From contig NZ_CAJNBK010000010.1 of the NCBI RefSeq assembly GCF_905220975.1, positions 1-64,000 of the forward strand: a DNA stretch of 64,000 nucleotides, written 5' to 3'. Within the stretch, counting starts at the first letter, position 1; each line of letters starts with the position of its first letter. Below are positions 26,127 to 34,483 of the stretch, in pieces. This DNA is from Paraburkholderia haematera. GTDB lineage: Bacteria; Pseudomonadota; Gammaproteobacteria; Burkholderiales; Burkholderiaceae. The notes under the pieces are model-generated. The model had not been told where the DNA came from. It made no database searches and saw only the letters and a program-made list of their open reading frames with translations. A program made the position numbers and the translations under genes.

Positions 26127-27539
26127 ATGTCGCACGGCATTACTCGGGGCCTGGCGATGGCCATTGCCACGGCCCCATTCCTCATCGCTTGCGGCGGCGG
26201 CAAGGCCGACAGCCCCGGCGCGATCAGCGCACCGCAATGCTCGGGTTCGAGCTGCGGCGTGCAAGGTCCGCCGACTTCGAGCGCGAGCGCGACTGCGCTT
26301 TGTCCTGCTACCGCCGACATCGTTAAAACGACGTATCTCGGTGGCGCGGGTAGTGGCGAAATCGTGCAGGTGAACATCGACGCGACCGCGATGAAGTACA
26401 CGCTGAAGTGGCTCGAGTCGCCGATTCCGTTGCGCACGGGTCAGGTCACGCCGACGCGCGCGGGCACGCAGATCACGGGCGCGGTGATTCACCCGCCGAC
26501 CGGCGCACTGCCAACTGCCGAACAGACACGCTGCGCCTTCATTCTCGGTGCGGGCACAGGTACAGGTGTCGGCGACGGTCAGCCTTATACGACACCCGAC
26601 TTCGTCAACAACCCGAATCCGCCGACGATCCTCGTCGGCCAGGGTGTGGCGGGCGGCGGGATTCCGGGTGCGACGGTCCAGTTCAGCGGGCTGAGCATTC
26701 CGCTTGTCGGCTCGGGTATCGGCGCGGTGCCGAACCGGCACTTCGACTTCTATCCGTTCCTGGGTTTCGCCAGCACGACAACCGATATCACCAAGCTGCC
26801 AGGCACTTACAACGGCCTGCTTTATCACCTGGCGCCATCTGGCAACTACGCGACGGTCGCGACCAACACGGTTGAAACGTTCGACGCCAGCGGCACGTGT
26901 ACGAGCAGCAACGCCGCCAATCCGAACTACTCGCCGAACGCCGGTGGCTGCCTGACAACCGGCAACCCATTGACGCTGAACAGCAATGGGTATTTCGACA
27001 GTCAACAGGCACCGCAGATCGTTGCGCAGTTCAAGCTCCCGCTTCTTGGCGCGACCGGAAAGTCGGGCGTCGCTCACATGATTCTCGGTCAGGTCAACGG
27101 CGCCACGGTGCCGCTGGTGGTACGCACCGGCTTTGTCGATACGAGCAATCTGCTGACGGCCAAGGTCGACGACGAATCCGGCATCGCGATGCTCGCCGCA
27201 GCCACGCCGCTGGCATCGGGCGGCTTCAACGGCGGCTATGTCGGCGCGGATTCGAACTTCAAGTCCACCGCGACGTTAATCCAGGGCGGTGTCGGCACCT
27301 TCATCAATCCGTCGACTTCTGCCGCGGAAGACGGCTTCGGGCTGGGCTACGGTCTGCCGAGCCCCGGACTGGTCGGTGTCCAGCAAGCGAATGGCCAGAC
27401 CGGTTTCGCGATCGCCTCAGGTGGCCTGTACGCGATTGAAATACAAGGCACCGTCAACGGCGGCATCACGCCGACGTCGGCCAATTCGGACACGCCCAAT
27501 GCCCCCTACTTCGGCATCGGCGCGCAGATCAGCAAATAA
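26127..27539 (+). CDS. DUF2957 lipoprotein A
   Basis: A 470-residue protein beginning MSHGITRGLAMAIATAPFLI followed by a lipobox ACGGG, so a lipid-anchored envelope protein. The body is Gly/Ser/Thr-rich with predicted beta structure and no catalytic motif. It matches what I recall of DUF2957, a family largely limited to Burkholderia and relatives, of unknown role. The neighbour at 27640 is a paralogue: both share a VVRTG/LVRTG stretch, a DDESGI motif (KVDDESGIAMLAA; YADDESGISILAP) and a YYPFIGF/FYPFLGF motif. Start chosen by the AGGGAG site 9 bp upstream. Confidence 0.72.
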   Translation: MSHGITRGLAMAIATAPFLIACGGGKADSPGAISAPQCSGSSCGVQGPPTSSASATALCPATADIVKTTYLGGAGSGEIVQVNIDATAMKYTLKWLESPIPLRTGQVTPTRAGTQITGAVIHPPTGALPTAEQTRCAFILGAGTGTGVGDGQPYTTPDFVNNPNPPTILVGQGVAGGGIPGATVQFSGLSIPLVGSGIGAVPNRHFDFYPFLGFASTTTDITKLPGTYNGLLYHLAPSGNYATVATNTVETFDASGTCTSSNAANPNYSPNAGGCLTTGNPLTLNSNGYFDSQQAPQIVAQFKLPLLGATGKSGVAHMILGQVNGATVPLVVRTGFVDTSNLLTAKVDDESGIAMLAAATPLASGGFNGGYVGADSNFKSTATLIQGGVGTFINPSTSAAEDGFGLGYGLPSPGLVGVQQANGQTGFAIASGGLYAIEIQGTVNGGITPTSANSDTPNAPYFGIGAQISK

Positions 27540-27639
27540 GGACCGAAGCACCGGCAGTTCGCAGTACGAGACATAAATAGAGCAAAAGGTGGCTGGACTG
27601 GGAGCCGGCCACACACAACGAGAAAATTCTGGAGGCGGT

Positions 27640-28887
27640 ATGAAATGGAGAATCCTTTCGGTGCTCGCTCTTGCAGCACCGTTGCTGGGGGCGTGCGGCG
27701 GTGGTGGCGGCAACGGCGATGGACCGGTGACCGAAGTCCGTCTGTGCCCATCGTCGCTCGACTACAACACGGTGTTCACGGGCGGCGGCGGTGACGGCGA
27801 ACTGGTCAAGCTGCAGATGGACACGACCAAGATGACCTGGCAAATCAGCTACATCGAATCGCCGATCCCGGCGACCAACGGCACCGTCGCGCCGACGCGC
27901 GCCGGCCAGAGCGCAAGCGGCACGCTGACCCAGGAAACACTGCTGCCGACCAACAAGCTCAACCAGTGCGCCTTCCGCCTGAACGGCGCGAGCCTCGACC
28001 CGAATCGCCCGGCGCGGATTTTCGTCGGCGAAGGCGTGGCGGGCGGCACGATCCCGGGGGCGGAAATCTCCTTCGCCGGGATTCTCGGCGTGGGCGCGGT
28101 GCCCGACACCACGTTCCCGTACTACCCGTTCATCGGTTTCTCGTCGATTGAAACGAACCTCGCGAACGTGGTCGGCACGTACAACCAGCTCGGCTACCAC
28201 CAGGTTCCGTCGCAGAACTTCGCGCCGGTCGCGGTCGATACGAAGATCACGATCAATGCGGACGGCACGTGGACCGAGTGCGACAACTCGGGTGTCAACG
28301 CGGGCAAGTGCCAGCAGCCGGGTACGAACTTCGTACAGTCGTCCGACGGCAGCGGCGCATTCGAAACCGACAAGTTCCTGGGCCAGGCCAAACCGACGCT
28401 CGCCACGACGCCCAAGGCGCGCGGCTACATGATCGTCGGCAAGCTGCGCAACCAGGTCGTGCCGATCCTGGTGCGAACCGGCGCGGCGAACTCGTCAGTG
28501 ACAACACCGGTGAACGGCGAACTCGGCCCGTATGCCGACGACGAGTCGGGCATCTCGATCCTGGCGCCGCAAACCTCGATCGCGGTGAACTCACAAAACG
28601 GTGAGTACATCGGCGTGGATAGCCAGTTCGACTATCGCACCACCGCGCTCGAAGGTACGCAGGCCACGCTGCTGGATCCGTTCAATGCATCGCAGGCATC
28701 GCTTGCGACGGCGCTGAATCTGGACTTCACGCAGACCGTGCCGGGTGTGGTGACGACGACGCACGTGGGCGCCTCGACCGGCACCACGCCGACCGGAAAG
28801 ATGATCTTCACGGGTGGCGTGTTCGGCTACCTCGATCTGACCAACGCGGCCTCGCCGTACTTCACGATTGGCGCCTTCGTCCAGTAA
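27640..28887 (+). CDS. DUF2957 lipoprotein B (paralogue)
   Basis: A 415-residue protein with signal sequence MKWRILSVLALAAPLLGACG and a lipobox cysteine at residue 19, followed by a glycine run. It parallels the upstream gene along its length: Pxx(R/T)NGTVAPTRAGQS matches the VTPTRAGTQ stretch, GEGVAGGTIPGAEI matches GQGVAGGGIPGATV, and ADDESGISIL matches DDESGIAML. So it is a tandem duplicate that has diverged. A GGAGG site (27631-27635) precedes the ATG. It is 100 bp after gene A and 178 bp before an OmpW gene; all three may be one envelope unit. Function unknown. Confidence 0.72.
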   Translation: MKWRILSVLALAAPLLGACGGGGGNGDGPVTEVRLCPSSLDYNTVFTGGGGDGELVKLQMDTTKMTWQISYIESPIPATNGTVAPTRAGQSASGTLTQETLLPTNKLNQCAFRLNGASLDPNRPARIFVGEGVAGGTIPGAEISFAGILGVGAVPDTTFPYYPFIGFSSIETNLANVVGTYNQLGYHQVPSQNFAPVAVDTKITINADGTWTECDNSGVNAGKCQQPGTNFVQSSDGSGAFETDKFLGQAKPTLATTPKARGYMIVGKLRNQVVPILVRTGAANSSVTTPVNGELGPYADDESGISILAPQTSIAVNSQNGEYIGVDSQFDYRTTALEGTQATLLDPFNASQASLATALNLDFTQTVPGVVTTTHVGASTGTTPTGKMIFTGGVFGYLDLTNAASPYFTIGAFVQ

Positions 28888-29065
28888 TGGACGCTGCACG
28901 CGCCGACACGCAACACGGCGTTCGCGTCCCGGTTGCCGCGCACAGCAATAGCGCGGCGCGGCAACCGGCGTTCACCGAATATCCAGCGCACCGGCCGGGC
29001 AGCGGACCCGCCGTCGCTCGTCGCGCGCGATGAACGCAACGCGCGCCTCAGGAGGGAGGAACAAC

Positions 29066-29890
29066 ATGAAAAAAATCTATTTCGCGCTACTGGCCATCTG
29101 CCTGTCAGCCAGTGCGCACGCACAACACGCCGGCGACAACGTCGCCGTGCTCGGCTGGTTCCACGTCATGCCGCAGGATTCGAGCACGCCGCTGACCACC
29201 AACGTCGCTCCGACCCCGATCAATACACCGCTGCGTCTGCCGAGTTCGTTCACGTCCAGCGGCACAGGGTTGTCGACCAATACGGCCAATACCGTCGGAC
29301 TCGTATTCAGCCACTACCTCACCGATCACATCGCTGTGTCGACGGTGGCGGGCGTACCGCCGGTCTTCAAGATCTACGGGCACGGCACCATCAAGCCGCC
29401 GGGACCGGCAGGCGCGCTCGGTCAGCAGGATCTGGGCGATCCGCAGGCCAATCCGATCGTGAAGAGCGTGCGCCAGTGGAGCCCGGCGTTGCTGTTCCAG
29501 TACTACTTCAATGCGCCGACTGCAAAGTTCAGGCCGTTTGTGGGCATCGGCGTGTCGTACAACTGGTTCTCCGACGTTCAGCTGAGCCAGAACTTCGTGA
29601 CCTCGACGCAGAACAATCTCGGCGCAGTGCTGGCGGCGGGGGCGGGCAAGCCGGGGCAGACGCAGGTGTCGGCGAAGGCGTCATCGTCCTGGCAGCCGGT
29701 GTTCAATGCGGGTCTCGCCTATAACATCACCGATCACTGGGGCCTTGTGGCATCGGTCACGTACATCCCGTTGAAAACCACCTCGTCGGTCATCATCAAG
29801 GCGGCGGACGGCACCGAACTGAGCGTCTCGAAGGCGGAGCTGAAAGCCGACCCGATCATTTCTTTCCTGGCCGTCTCATACAAGTTCTGA
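29066..29890 (+). CDS. OmpW/AlkL-family outer-membrane protein
   Basis: A 274-residue protein with signal peptide MKKIYFALLAICLSASAHAQ, followed by an eight-strand beta-barrel pattern. Family markers are GLVFSHYLTDHIAVSTVAGV near the N-terminus, FRPFVGIGVSYNWFSD in the middle and a C-terminal strand ending in F (SFLAVSYKF), which is typical of outer-membrane insertion. OmpW/AlkL barrels let small hydrophobic molecules cross the outer membrane. It follows the two DUF2957 lipoproteins. An AGGAGGGAGG site precedes the start at 29066. Confidence 0.92.
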   Translation: MKKIYFALLAICLSASAHAQHAGDNVAVLGWFHVMPQDSSTPLTTNVAPTPINTPLRLPSSFTSSGTGLSTNTANTVGLVFSHYLTDHIAVSTVAGVPPVFKIYGHGTIKPPGPAGALGQQDLGDPQANPIVKSVRQWSPALLFQYYFNAPTAKFRPFVGIGVSYNWFSDVQLSQNFVTSTQNNLGAVLAAGAGKPGQTQVSAKASSSWQPVFNAGLAYNITDHWGLVASVTYIPLKTTSSVIIKAADGTELSVSKAELKADPIISFLAVSYKF

Positions 29891-29906
29891 GTTCGGCGCA
29901 AACGCG

Positions 29907-29952
29907 ACAAAGCCGGCGGCCCCGCGGAGAGGGCCAGCCGGCTTTGTCTTTT
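29907..29952 (+). terminator. Intrinsic terminator of the OmpW gene
   Basis: An 11-bp outer stem, ACAAAGCCGGC with GCCGGCTTTGT, plus an inner GGCCC/GGGCC stem, followed by CTTTTC. Confidence 0.88.
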
Positions 29953-29977
29953 CTGGAGGAAGCTGGAAATTCAGGGC

Positions 29978-30038
29978 AAAAAAAAGCCCGCCTAAGTGGG
30001 CGGGCTGAATCCATATCAGAGGAGACATGGAGGAGACA
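29978..30038 (-). ncRNA. Candidate small RNA with doubled anti-Shine-Dalgarno motif
   Basis: On the minus strand a complete small transcription unit is seen: a promoter (30045-30073), a start near 30038, and an intrinsic terminator whose stem AGCCCGCC/GGCGGGCT (29999-30006 and 29985-29992) runs into eight U residues (29978-29985). The 5' single-stranded part contains TGTCTCCTC twice, complementary to GAGGAGACA-type ribosome-binding sites. There is no room for a protein. Predicted length ~61 nt. It may act with Hfq on translation starts. It is inferred from sequence only. Confidence 0.65.
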
Positions 30039-30044
30039 AGACGA

Positions 30045-30073
30045 ACTATAGCAAATGATTTGGTGCGTCGCAA
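30045..30073 (-). promoter_or_regulatory. Promoter of the candidate small RNA
   Basis: On the minus strand, -35 TTGCGA (30068-30073) is exactly 17 bp from -10 TATAGT (30045-30050). It lies 99 bp beyond the stop of the LysE gene, and no coding sequence follows before the terminator. Confidence 0.68.
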
Positions 30074-30171
30074 CATGCAAATTAGGGTTGACCCTCGGCG
30101 TTGTATAAGCACAACAATCCTTGCGACGTTCTGCGGGGGCGTCGACTGCCACGCGCGAGCCAGCCGTTCGC

Positions 30172-30807
30172 CTAGTGGCGCACCAGCGCCATCATCGCGC
30201 CAAAGCCGACGAACACACCGCCGGTCAGACGATTGAACATCCTCGCGACGCTGCGGCTCTTCAATCTGGCGCCAATCCGCGTGCCGAAACCGGCATACAC
30301 CAGGTACCAGCTCACCTCGATAACCGCGAACGTGGCAACAAGCACGCCAAACTGCGGCAGCTTGGGCTGCGCCGCGTCGATGAATTGCGGCAATAGCGCC
30401 GCGGCGAACAGAATGGCTTTCGGGTTGCTGCCCGCCACCAGGAAACCATTGCGAAACAGCGCGAAGCGCGAGCGTGCGGGCCTGGCCGACAGTTCGTCGA
30501 CCGCACCAGCAGCACCTTCGTCAGCTGGCGCTCGCCAGGATTTGATGCCCAGATAGACGAGATACGCGGCGCCGATCATCCGCAGCGCGTTGAACATTGC
30601 CGGCCACGCCTCGAGAAACACGCCGAGGCCCGCCGCCGACACCGCCAGCATCAGCACCAGCGCCGACAGGCAGCCGGCCATGGTTGCGCTGGAACGGCGC
30701 AGGCCGTGCTGGGCGCCGTGCGTCATCACCAGCAGCATGTTCGGACCGGGAATCGCGGAAATAACGAAAACAGTGGCGGCGAACAGCCACCAGGTATGCA
30801 GACTCAT
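30172..30807 (-). CDS. LysE/RhtB-family amino-acid exporter
   Basis: A 211-residue inner-membrane protein with about six hydrophobic segments. The N-terminus MSLHTWWLFAATVFVISAIP followed by GPNMLLVMTHGAQHG is the family signature (PGP motif in TM1). GSNPKAILFAAALLPQF is the conserved mid-region. Such proteins export lysine, homoserine, threonine or similar. The start at 30807 places TM1 correctly; the frame extends to 30960 without signal features. It is 88 bp downstream of the dehydrogenase gene, same strand. Confidence 0.92.
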   Translation of the reverse strand: MSLHTWWLFAATVFVISAIPGPNMLLVMTHGAQHGLRRSSATMAGCLSALVLMLAVSAAGLGVFLEAWPAMFNALRMIGAAYLVYLGIKSWRAPADEGAAGAVDELSARPARSRFALFRNGFLVAGSNPKAILFAAALLPQFIDAAQPKLPQFGVLVATFAVIEVSWYLVYAGFGTRIGARLKSRSVARMFNRLTGGVFVGFGAMMALVRH

Positions 30808-30895
30808 TGGGATCGGCGCAGAAGAGATTCGGGTGGCTATTATGCCCGCGCGCACCTTGAAGCGCGCGCCCGCTAGCCCCCGCTCCCGCTCCCGC

Positions 30896-31765
30896 TCAGC
30901 GCCCTGCCCGCCGCGCCGCCACCTGCCCCAGCACCGCGAAGTCTTTCTCGCCGTCGCCATGCGCCACGGCTTCGATCAGGCTGTCGCGCACCACGCTCGC
31001 GATCGGCAACGGCGTGGTGACCGCGTCGGCGGCTGCCAGCGCAAGACGCAGGTCCTTCAATCCGAGGCGCGCCTTGAACAGCGCCGGTTCGTAGCGCTGC
31101 TCCGCGATCATCTTGCCGTAGCCCGAATAGACCGGTCCCGGGAACATGCCGCTCGTGATGACGTCGAGGAAATCCTGCATCGCGAGGCCGTGGCCTGTCA
31201 CGAGCGTGGCGGCCTCGCCGAGCGTCTCGACGGCCGCGCCCAACATGAAGTTGGCCGCGAGTTTCATCACGTTCGCCTGCTGCGGCAACGAGCCGATGCG
31301 CCAGGTTTTCTGGCCGATGACGTCGAAAATCGGCTGCACGCGGTCGATCGATTCGGCCGGGCCGCCCGCCACGATCGTCAGCTTGCCGGCCGCCGCGACG
31401 TCCGGCCGCCCCAGCACCGGTGCGGCGACGTAATGGACGCCGCGCGAGGCGTGCGCCGTCGCCAGTTCTTCGGCCAGCGCCACCGAGATCGTCGCCATGT
31501 TCACGTGAATCAGACCACGCGGGGCGTGTTCCAGCAGCGACGCGGTGATGACTTCGCGCAGCGCGGTATCGTCGGCGAGCATCGAGAGCACAGCGTCGCC
31601 AGCAAACGCTTCAGCCGGCGTCGCGACGATCTGTGCGCCTGCTTCGGCGAGTGGCTGTGCGCGTTCCGGCGAGCGGTTCCACACGCGCACCCGGTGCCCG
31701 GCTTTCAAAATGTTTGCAACCATCGCGGCGCCCATCTCGCCGAGACCGATAAAACCGATGTCCAT
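30896..31765 (-). CDS. NAD(P)-dependent beta-hydroxyacid dehydrogenase family
   Basis: A 289-residue member of the 3-hydroxyisobutyrate / tartronate-semialdehyde / GLYR family. It has the nucleotide loop MDIGFIGLGEMGAAMVANIL, the substrate motif HYVAAPVLGRPDVAAAGKLT and the catalytic lysine in QQANVMKLAANFM. The C-terminal helical domain has YEPALFKARLGLKDLRLALA. Substrate not determinable from sequence; the A-rich APVLGRPDVA variant is common in generic imine/semialdehyde reductases. Confidence 0.9.
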   Translation of the reverse strand: MDIGFIGLGEMGAAMVANILKAGHRVRVWNRSPERAQPLAEAGAQIVATPAEAFAGDAVLSMLADDTALREVITASLLEHAPRGLIHVNMATISVALAEELATAHASRGVHYVAAPVLGRPDVAAAGKLTIVAGGPAESIDRVQPIFDVIGQKTWRIGSLPQQANVMKLAANFMLGAAVETLGEAATLVTGHGLAMQDFLDVITSGMFPGPVYSGYGKMIAEQRYEPALFKARLGLKDLRLALAAADAVTTPLPIASVVRDSLIEAVAHGDGEKDFAVLGQVAARRAGR

Positions 31766-31859
31766 CTGTCGCTCCGTCTTCTAAAGAACTGGCAGTAAAG
31801 CACACCCATGCGACACGTGCAGGACAGCGCGCAATTAAACTCGGTGCGATACTGATGCG

Positions 31860-32615
31860 ATGGTCACCGCGACATTCCGCTTCTACGAGGAGCTGAACGA
31901 CTTTCTCGCCCGGCCCCTGCGCCGGCGCTCGTTCAGTTACGCCTGCGCGCGCGGCGCCACCGCCAAACATATGATCGAAGTGCTCGGCGTGCCGCATACC
32001 GAAGTCGAACTGATTCTGGTGAACGGTGAGTCGGTCGGTTTCAATCATCCGCTGTCCGACGGCGATCGCATCGCCGTTTATCCCAAGTTTGAAGCACTCG
32101 ACATCCAGCCGCTCTTGCGCGTGCGCGAACATCCGCTGCGCGTGGTGCGTTTCATTGCCGATGCGCACCTGGGCGGTCTCGCCCCGCTGCTGCGGCTAGC
32201 CGGCTTCGACACGCTCTACGACAACCACTTTCCCGACGCCGATATCGAAGCGCTCGCGGCCGCTCAACAGCGCATCGTATTGACGCGCGACCGGGAGCTA
32301 TTGAAACGCCGCGCCATCACACATGGCTGCTACGTGCGCACGCTGCGGCCACATGAGCAATTGCGTGAAGTGTTTGAACGGCTGGATCTGGCAGGCAGCG
32401 CTCAACCGTTCCGTTTGTGCCTGATGTGCAATGCGCCGCTGCGGCGTATTGCCAAAGATGAAGTCGGCGACCGGGCGCCCGATGGCGTGCTGGAACGGCA
32501 TAACCAGTTCGTCACCTGCGACGTGTGCCAGCGCGTATTCTGGGAAGGCACGCACTGGAAGCGAATGCGTGCGCTGATGGACAGCGTGGCCGGCGCGCCG
32601 GAGCGGCCCGCCTGA
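31860..32615 (+). CDS. Mut7-C RNase-like protein with ubiquitin-like N-terminus
   Basis: A 251-residue protein. Residues ~1-85 form a ubiquitin/MoaD-like domain (VTATFRFYEELNDFL, LVNGESVGFNHPLSDGDRIA). A Mut7-C PIN-like domain follows, with RFIADAHLGGLAPLLRLAGF, then LTRDRELLKR and a zinc ribbon with two CxxC pairs (CLMC and CDVC). Members are proposed RNases but are not well characterised. It stands alone, divergent from the dehydrogenase. Confidence 0.85.
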   Translation: MVTATFRFYEELNDFLARPLRRRSFSYACARGATAKHMIEVLGVPHTEVELILVNGESVGFNHPLSDGDRIAVYPKFEALDIQPLLRVREHPLRVVRFIADAHLGGLAPLLRLAGFDTLYDNHFPDADIEALAAAQQRIVLTRDRELLKRRAITHGCYVRTLRPHEQLREVFERLDLAGSAQPFRLCLMCNAPLRRIAKDEVGDRAPDGVLERHNQFVTCDVCQRVFWEGTHWKRMRALMDSVAGAPERPA

Positions 32616-32729
32616 GCACCGCTCGACGGTTCAGACCCCACGTAGCTGGGCCTCGCGCCGACGCCGCTCGCTTGGCGCCCGGCGCGATGCGTACAATGCG
32701 GGATTACTTATCTGGCAGAGGCCTTCCGT

Positions 32730-33008
32730 ATGGCGATGAAAAAGACCGACCTTGAAAAGAACAAGGCACTCAAGCTGAACAACGCAATGAAACTCTCGAC
32801 CGCCGACCGCTTCGGCAAAGCCGCTGCCGCCGATCCGAAGCTCGATCGCCGCGAACAGCGCAAGCTCGACCAGGCGCAAGGCCTCGTCGCGTTCGCCTGC
32901 AAGCTGAATGGCGAACTGGTCGCGGAACTGAAAGAACGGGCCGCCACGCATCCGGAAGGCATGACCGGATTGTTGAACGAGGTCGTCAAACGCGGCCTCG
33001 CAGGCTAA
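32730..33008 (+). CDS. Small lysine-rich conserved-looking protein, unknown
   Basis: A 92-residue protein with a charged N-terminal half (MAMKKTDLEKNKALKLNN, then RFGKAAAADPKLDRREQRKL) and an amphipathic C-terminal helix (LVAELKERAATHPEGMTGLL). No signal peptide, membrane segment or known motif. The clean strong terminator 49 bp after the stop supports a real transcript. I recognise it only as a protein type common in Burkholderia; function unknown. Confidence 0.7.
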   Translation: MAMKKTDLEKNKALKLNNAMKLSTADRFGKAAAADPKLDRREQRKLDQAQGLVAFACKLNGELVAELKERAATHPEGMTGLLNEVVKRGLAG

Positions 33009-33057
33009 AACGCTGCGAAAGGGCGCGAAAGAGCGCGAAAAACCGCCGCCCCAGTGC

Positions 33058-33089
33058 AAAAAGGCCAGAGCTTCTGCTCTGGCCTTTTT
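33058..33089 (+). terminator. Intrinsic terminator
   Basis: AAAAAGGCCAGAGC pairs with GCTCTGGCCTTTTT across a TTCT loop. It serves the 92-residue gene and, by symmetry, could end the convergent small gene at 33185. Confidence 0.92.
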
Positions 33090-33184
33090 GCTGGCGACGT
33101 TTAACCGGTACTGCGCTGCACTCGCCGACTAGCGGCGCGCGGAAGAGAACCGGCAGGGTTCGCCCGGCAAAACCAAGCGTGAGC

Positions 33185-33397
33185 TTAGTTTGCCGTGCCC
33201 TTGTCGTTCGTGCCGGCTGCCGAAGCTGCTGCCGAAACCGGAGCGCGCTTACCGTGCGTCTTCAGCTTCTTGGTGTGGTGCTTCATCGGTGCGCTAGCTG
33301 CAGCGGCCGGCGCTGCTGCGTCCGATGCCTGTGCGAAAGCTTGAACGGAGACCAGCGCGATCGATGCGGCTGCGAGCGAGACGATAAATTTTTTCAT
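33185..33397 (-). CDS. Small exported Ala/Lys-rich protein
   Basis: A 70-residue protein starting MKKFIVSLAAASIALVSVQA, a strong signal peptide cleaved after AFAQA. The mature part (~48 residues) alternates Ala/Ser/Pro stretches with a basic patch HHTKKLKTHGKRAP. There is no cysteine. Such short basic exported proteins are frequent in Burkholderia and are mostly uncharacterised. The upstream GGGAACAACACATG gives a weak ribosome-binding site. Confidence 0.65.
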   Translation of the reverse strand: MKKFIVSLAAASIALVSVQAFAQASDAAAPAAAASAPMKHHTKKLKTHGKRAPVSAAASAAGTNDKGTAN

Positions 33398-33623
33398 GTG
33401 TTGTTCCCCAAACCTGGACGACTGAGTCAATGTGAATGAAGTAGCTGCACGGTGAAGCAGACAGGGCTTGAGGCGCCTTACCGCTCCCCGCGGGAGAGTA
33501 TTACGCAGTGTAGGCGGTTTGTCATGCCCAAAACTCGATGTGTATTTTCCGGGAGACAGCTGGCTTTCGTCATGCTTTCACCCGTTAAACAGGCCATATT
33601 CGGGAGATTACCTAGTCCTGCTT

Positions 33624-34376
33624 TTAGATCAGGTTTCGCAGCAAACTGGCGGTTTCCTGAAGGGTCGGCAGCACCCGGTGCAGCGCAGCATTCGCCGACT
33701 CCTGACCGATCGGCATGCTCACGCTGATCGCCGCCACGACCGACCCATGCCGGTCACGCAACGGCACTGCCACACCGCGCATGCCCAATTCCAGCTGCTG
33801 ATCGGTGACGACATAACCGTCGCGGCGGATTTCGCCCAGCACTTCGCGCAAGCGCTCGATGGTCGAATACGTATAGGGCGTGAATACCTTGATCGGATAG
33901 GACGCCAGCCACTGGTCGATGCTTTCCGGCCCCTGGAAGGCCAGCAGGATCAAACCCGCCGACGACAACGGCGCGCTCGCCCGCGAGCCCAGCACGAAAC
34001 CAACCGCCATCGCCCGGTTCACGCCGTTGCGGGCGACATAGACCACGTCGTGTTCGTCGAGAATCGCAACCAGCGCGGTTTCCTGCAAGGTCGCGGTGAT
34101 GCGCTGAAGAAACGGCTGCACGGTGCGCGGTAAGCGCGCTGAATCCAGGTACGACTGACCGAGCCGCAATACGCGCGGCGCGAGCCAGAACAGCTTGCCG
34201 TCGGTATCCACATAGCCGAGTTCACGTAGCGTCAGCAGATAGCGGCGCGCCGCCGTGCGCGAGAGCCCGGCGCGGGCAGCCACCATGGTCGGTGTCATGC
34301 GCGCGTGCTCTTCGTCGAATGCTTCGATGATCGCGAGCGCCTTTGCGGCGCCCGCGATCCAGTCTTTCTCGTCCAT
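33624..34376 (-). CDS. IclR-family transcriptional regulator
   Basis: A 250-residue IclR protein. The N-terminal winged helix (LAIIEAFDEEHARMTPTMVA, then AGLSRTAARRYLLTLRELGY) covers ~1-70, and the effector domain has VLGSRASAPLSSAGLILLAF and SMPIGQES near the end. It resembles the PcaR/PobR-type regulators of aromatic-acid genes, but no such operon is adjacent. The start MDEKDWIAGAAKALAI at 34376 is normal for the family. Confidence 0.9.
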   Translation of the reverse strand: MDEKDWIAGAAKALAIIEAFDEEHARMTPTMVAARAGLSRTAARRYLLTLRELGYVDTDGKLFWLAPRVLRLGQSYLDSARLPRTVQPFLQRITATLQETALVAILDEHDVVYVARNGVNRAMAVGFVLGSRASAPLSSAGLILLAFQGPESIDQWLASYPIKVFTPYTYSTIERLREVLGEIRRDGYVVTDQQLELGMRGVAVPLRDRHGSVVAAISVSMPIGQESANAALHRVLPTLQETASLLRNLI

Positions 34377-34483
34377 TGCGTCTGCCTGAAAGTCAGTCGG
34401 CCCGGTGGATCGGTGACGTCTCGAGTCGTCTGGCCGTTGCGCGATTATCGCGCGAGTCGCTCGCCGTGCAACCGGCTGAAGGC

